Source: an uncultured Pseudomonadales bacterium
GTDB taxonomy: Bacteria > Pseudomonadota > Gammaproteobacteria > Pseudomonadales > Cellvibrionaceae
Direction of reading: 5' to 3'
Length of the DNA stretch: 64,000 nucleotides
Assembly: GCA_947489425.1 (NCBI GenBank)
Contig: CANLDL010000005.1
Location: 1 to 64,000 of the forward strand
In this document: positions 62,514 through 64,000 of the stretch, piece after piece
Position numbering within the stretch: position 1 is the stretch's first letter
How the letters are laid out: each line of letters opens with the position of its first letter
Position numbers and translations under genes: made by a program
Notes under the pieces: model-generated
Database searches by the model: none
Told to the model about the DNA's origin: nothing
The model's input: the letters and a program-made list of their open reading frames with translations, nothing else

Positions 62514-64000
62514 ATGACCACCGACTTTGTCCACCTTCGCTTGCATACCGAATATTCCCTAATAGACAGTACTGTAAGGGTTAAGAAGCTCATTGCTGCT
62601 GTTGCAGAGATGGGAATGCCTGCGGTGGGTATTTCTGACCAGTGTAACTTTTATGGGCTTATTAAGTTTTATAGTGCTGCACAAAATAATGGTGTTAAGC
62701 CCATTATAGGAGTAGATCTGTGGGTTCGAGAAGATCAAGAAGACGCTAAGCAATCCACTATTTGCTTACTTGCCATGAATCATACGGGCTATTTGAATAT
62801 TATCCGTTTGATCTCTAGAGGCTTTCAGGAGGGACAATACCATGGTGTGCCTTATGTGCGTCGTGAATGGATTCGAGAGCATAATGAAGGTGTGATTGCG
62901 CTATCGGCTGGTCGCCAAGGTGATATAGGTCAAGCTTTAATTGGCGGGCGCGAGAGCGAGGCCAGAGCATTATTGATTGAGTGGCAGCAGGATTTTCCTA
63001 ACCGCTTTTATATCGAGCTACAGCGCACGGGCCGCCAAAATGAAGAAACATATTTACATGCGGCAGTAGAATTAGCCGAAGCTCAGCAAATCCCGGTTGT
63101 TGCGACTAACGACGTGTGTTTTTTGAAAGCAGAGGAGTTCGAAGCTCACGAGGCTCGGGTGTGTATTGGTGAGGGGCGTACTCTAGATGACCCTCGCCGA
63201 GAGCGGCGCTACTCCGAGCAACAATACCTGCGTACCCCCACCGAAATGGCTGAGCTATTTAGTGATATACCCGAGGCGCTTGCTAATACAGTTGAGATAG
63301 CCAAGCGCTGTAATGTGGATATCGAATTGGGTAATTATTACTTACCCGATTACCCAATCCCTGAAAATATTACAGAAGATCCCTTTTTTGCCAAGTATGT
63401 CTCCTACGAGACCTTAGAGAACTATGCCAAAGATGCAATGGCAGGGCAGTGGGCAAAAGAGGGGGATGATAGAACCCATACCGATGAATACAATGAGATG
63501 GTACAAACCAATGTATTCTTCCAAAAGGTCTCCTACGAAGGGTTATACAAACGCTTATCAATTATCTTCCCCAATAAAAAATTAGAAGAGGGCACGGAGG
63601 AATACAAAAGTCTTTTAAAAGAATATGAAGATCGCCTGCGTTACGAGCTCGACATCATTATGCAGATGGGCTTTCCTGGTTACTTTTTGATTGTGATGGA
63701 CTTTATCCAGTGGGCTAAAGACCATGATATTCCAGTTGGGCCTGGACGTGGCTCTGGCGCGGGATCGTTGGTAGCTTATTCGCAAGATATTACCGACCTT
63801 GATCCACTCGAATACGATTTGCTATTTGAGCGCTTCCTAAATCCAGAACGGGTCTCGATGCCTGACTTCGATATCGACTTTTGTATGGATAATCGCGATC
63901 AGGTTATTAATTATGTTGCCGAGACTTATGGCCGCGATGCCGTCTCGCAAATTATTACTTTTGGTACTATGGCAGCTAAGGCTGTTGTGCGTGATGTGGC
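62514..64000 (+). CDS. dnaE: DNA polymerase III alpha subunit (5' part, runs off window)
   Basis: The first 495 codons of the replicative polymerase. The PHP domain opens [20 protein letters not shown] and [20 protein letters not shown]. The polymerase core follows with [34 protein letters not shown] and the catalytic aspartates in [15 protein letters not shown] (residues about 451-455). The catalytic Asp falls about 50 residues later than in E. coli DnaE (401/403). The extra sequence lies at about residues 290-335, between PHP domain and palm. The 3' end is outside the window. Confidence 0.95.
   Translation, partial: MTTDFVHLRLHTEYSLIDSTVRVKKLIAAVAEMGMPAVGISDQCNFYGLIKFYSAAQNNGVKPIIGVDLWVREDQEDAKQSTICLLAMNHTGYLNIIRLISRGFQEGQYHGVPYVRREWIREHNEGVIALSAGRQGDIGQALIGGRESEARALLIEWQQDFPNRFYIELQRTGRQNEETYLHAAVELAEAQQIPVVATNDVCFLKAEEFEAHEARVCIGEGRTLDDPRRERRYSEQQYLRTPTEMAELFSDIPEALANTVEIAKRCNVDIELGNYYLPDYPIPENITEDPFFAKYVSYETLENYAKDAMAGQWAKEGDDRTHTDEYNEMVQTNVFFQKVSYEGLYKRLSIIFPNKKLEEGTEEYKSLLKEYEDRLRYELDIIMQMGFPGYFLIVMDFIQWAKDHDIPVGPGRGSGAGSLVAYSQDITDLDPLEYDLLFERFLNPERVSMPDFDIDFCMDNRDQVINYVAETYGRDAVSQIITFGTMAAKAVVRDV

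Overview
The window reads as chromosomal DNA of a gammaproteobacterium, probably a marine one. The core gene order ruvC-ruvA-ruvB-ybgC-tolQ-tolR-tolA-tolB-pal-cpoB-queE-queC-tRNA-Lys, a bacterial-type aspS, cytosolic NadA, biosynthetic SpeA and a gammaproteobacterial DnaE all fit. A placement near Cellvibrionales/Spongiibacterales is an inference from gene content and moderate AT richness, not a demonstrated assignment.

Region by region: (1) 1-3250 is the distal end of an integron gene-cassette array. Five small plus-strand genes are each followed by an attC-like site, then comes a frameshifted cassette remnant. No integron integrase lies in the window; it would be to the left. (2) 3381-11782 is ordinary chromosome: HU-like protein, FmdB zinc ribbon, aspS, an MFS transporter, a periplasmic glutathione peroxidase, a TAXI solute receptor, a small membrane protein and a gamma-glutamyltransferase. 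(3) 11902-21959 holds Holliday-junction processing (ruvCAB), the Tol-Pal envelope system, queuosine precursor genes and tRNA-Lys(UUU). (4) 21915-38114 is a roughly 16.2-kb integrative island in tRNA-Lys, bounded by a perfect 45-bp direct repeat. It carries two tyrosine recombinases, an excisionase-like HTH gene, 2.3 kb of hairpin-rich noncoding DNA, and a phosphorothioation-type defence operon: a ribbon-helix-helix-like regulator, then SspB (DUF4007), SspC (ATPase), SspD (PAPS-reductase-like) and SspE (DUF262/DUF1524). A convergent DNA-phosphorothioation-associated methyltransferase and a Phd/ParE-type toxin-antitoxin pair follow. (5) 38269-41561 has an OhrR-like MarR regulator divergent from a secreted catalase-family peroxidase, a small unknown, a decayed AraC gene and an ankyrin protein. 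(6) 41904-45438 has a FadL porin and a GDSL lipoprotein esterase that share a GC-rich palindromic operator. (7) 45686-48531 encodes malyl-CoA lyase and malate-CoA ligase, with an apparent deletion/frameshift fusing the two ligase subunits. (8) 49259-56120 holds nadA and a polyamine cluster (speA, carboxynorspermidine dehydrogenase and decarboxylase, agmatinase). (9) 56133-64000 holds assorted regulators and metabolic genes and the start of dnaE.

How the genes work together: the polyamine cluster would turn arginine into agmatine and putrescine, and then make spermidine through carboxyspermidine without S-adenosylmethionine decarboxylase. The island's Ssp proteins would put sulfur into host DNA, and SspE would restrict unmodified phage. 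No SspA-type cysteine desulfurase is present, so sulfur would have to come from a chromosomal IscS-like enzyme. The most promising unusual points are the composition and regulation of the ssp locus, the mtkA/mtkB junction with an A6 slippery run, the shared fadL/esterase operator, and the integron array.
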